Shown here in pieces: positions 63,198 through 63,470 of a stretch of 63,470 nucleotides of DNA. The stretch comes from Myxococcaceae bacterium (GTDB lineage Bacteria > Myxococcota > Myxococcia > Myxococcales > Myxococcaceae). The notes below the pieces were generated by a model. That model was not told where the DNA came from, searched no databases, and saw nothing but the letters and a program-made list of their open reading frames with translations. The stretch is taken from assembly GCA_017881265.1 (NCBI GenBank), contig JADGRA010000039.1, forward strand, positions 1-63,470. The letters are read 5' to 3'. Every line of letters starts with the position of its first letter. Position 1 is the stretch's first letter. The position numbers were made by a program, and so were the translations under genes.

Positions 63198-63470
63198 TCA
63201 ACGGCCTCCCCGCGGCGCACGGCGTCTCAGCGGCTTGCGGCGCGCCCGGGCCGTCGGCCGGCGCTCCGCCGCTGGCGGGGACAGGGCCACAGCAGCGCGG
63301 TCGGGCCCCAGGGAAGCCACCTCCCACTCGGCGTCCAGGCCCTCGCGGATGCGCTCCAGCGCCACCTGCACCGGCAGGCCCTTGCGGGAATAGCTGCGGG
63401 CGGCCGCCACGGCGACGTCCACCAGGGCAACACCCCAGGCGGCGGGGTCCATCCACAAGTCCTCGCGCAA
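63198..63470 (-). CDS. DUF5076-like paralogue, 5' end outside window
   Basis: The frame is open to the right edge, so the N-terminal third is missing. DPAAWGVALVDVAVAAARSY, then ALERIREGLDAEWEVAS align with the neighbouring protein (DPAAWGIVLADLARHVSNAY, then FRAGFDAEW). A basic C-terminal tail differs from its neighbour. Stop at 63198. Confidence 0.7.
   Translation of the reverse strand: MREDLWMDPAAWGVALVDVAVAAARSYSRKGLPVQVALERIREGLDAEWEVASLGPDRAAVALSPPAAERRPTARARRKPLRRRAPRGGR

Overview
The window is high-GC bacterial chromosome, densely packed with genes, with no phage, insertion-sequence, rRNA, tRNA or CRISPR signature that I could see. It is most like a myxobacterium (Myxococcota). The best marker is a light-type carotenoid operon on the minus strand (36897-44697). 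Its gene order crtE-crtI-crtB-crtC-(glycosyltransferase)-crtYc-crtYd-(acyltransferase)-carA closely resembles the Myxococcus xanthus carB-carA operon. A serine/threonine kinase fused to other domains, a DUF4388/J-domain/TPR protein and very Pro/Ala-rich linkers fit the same phylum. Genus cannot be told from the sequence alone.

Layout. 1-5.3 kb: the 5' part of a prolyl oligopeptidase, a Rieske-cytochrome P450 fusion, a membrane-anchored LuxR-type regulator and two small membrane proteins. 5.4-9.9 kb: a zinc-ribbon/RDD membrane protein and a MshEN/HEAT-repeat protein. 9.9-13 kb: an exported protein, the propionyl-CoA carboxylase carboxyltransferase and a DUF4337 protein. 13.1-13.8 kb: a VapBC toxin-antitoxin pair. 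13.8-17.3 kb: a CTP-dependent lipid-kinase-like membrane protein and a paired active/inactive M16 peptidase. 18-24 kb: a CPBP protease, then biotin carboxylase, biotin carrier protein, acyl-CoA mutase large subunit and a nitronate monooxygenase-like enzyme. 24-30 kb: a DUF457-like membrane protein, a multicopper oxidase, a TIGR00300 enzyme, a DUF4388 protein and YhbY. 30-36 kb: PlsC, a kinase-FGE-hydrolase fusion and a CocE-type hydrolase. 36-44.7 kb: an SDR protein and the carotenoid operon. 44.8-51.7 kb: a thioredoxin-fold protein, a membrane protein, a metallophosphoesterase, an S9 peptidase, a dienelactone hydrolase and a TolC gene with a frameshift. 51.7-59.8 kb: an acyl-CoA synthetase, a YpfJ-type metalloprotease and a CzcCBA-like metal efflux operon. 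59.9-63.5 kb: a YheT-type hydrolase, a Tat-exported copper storage protein, a PLD protein, a B3/4 protein and two DUF5076 paralogues.

How the genes work together. The carboxylase subunits and the mutase form a propionyl-CoA to methylmalonyl-CoA to succinyl-CoA route. The epimerase and the B12-binding mutase subunit are not in the window. The carotenoid operon should give a monocyclic, C-1' hydroxylated carotenoid that could be glycosylated and acylated. Its repressor gene carA carries an in-frame TAA exactly inside the B12-binding ExH motif. The crtE promoter region holds three 11-bp-spaced TnTACA-like repeats that fit CarA/CarH operators. The Czc-type pump and the Cys-rich copper protein make 54-61 kb a metal-handling region.

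No intergenic stretch exceeds 300 bases. The longest (49931-50183, 252 nt; 17873-18104, 232 nt; 4675-4855, 181 nt) hold no feature I can support. All coordinates and start choices were read by eye; similarity statements rest on remembered family motifs, not on searches.
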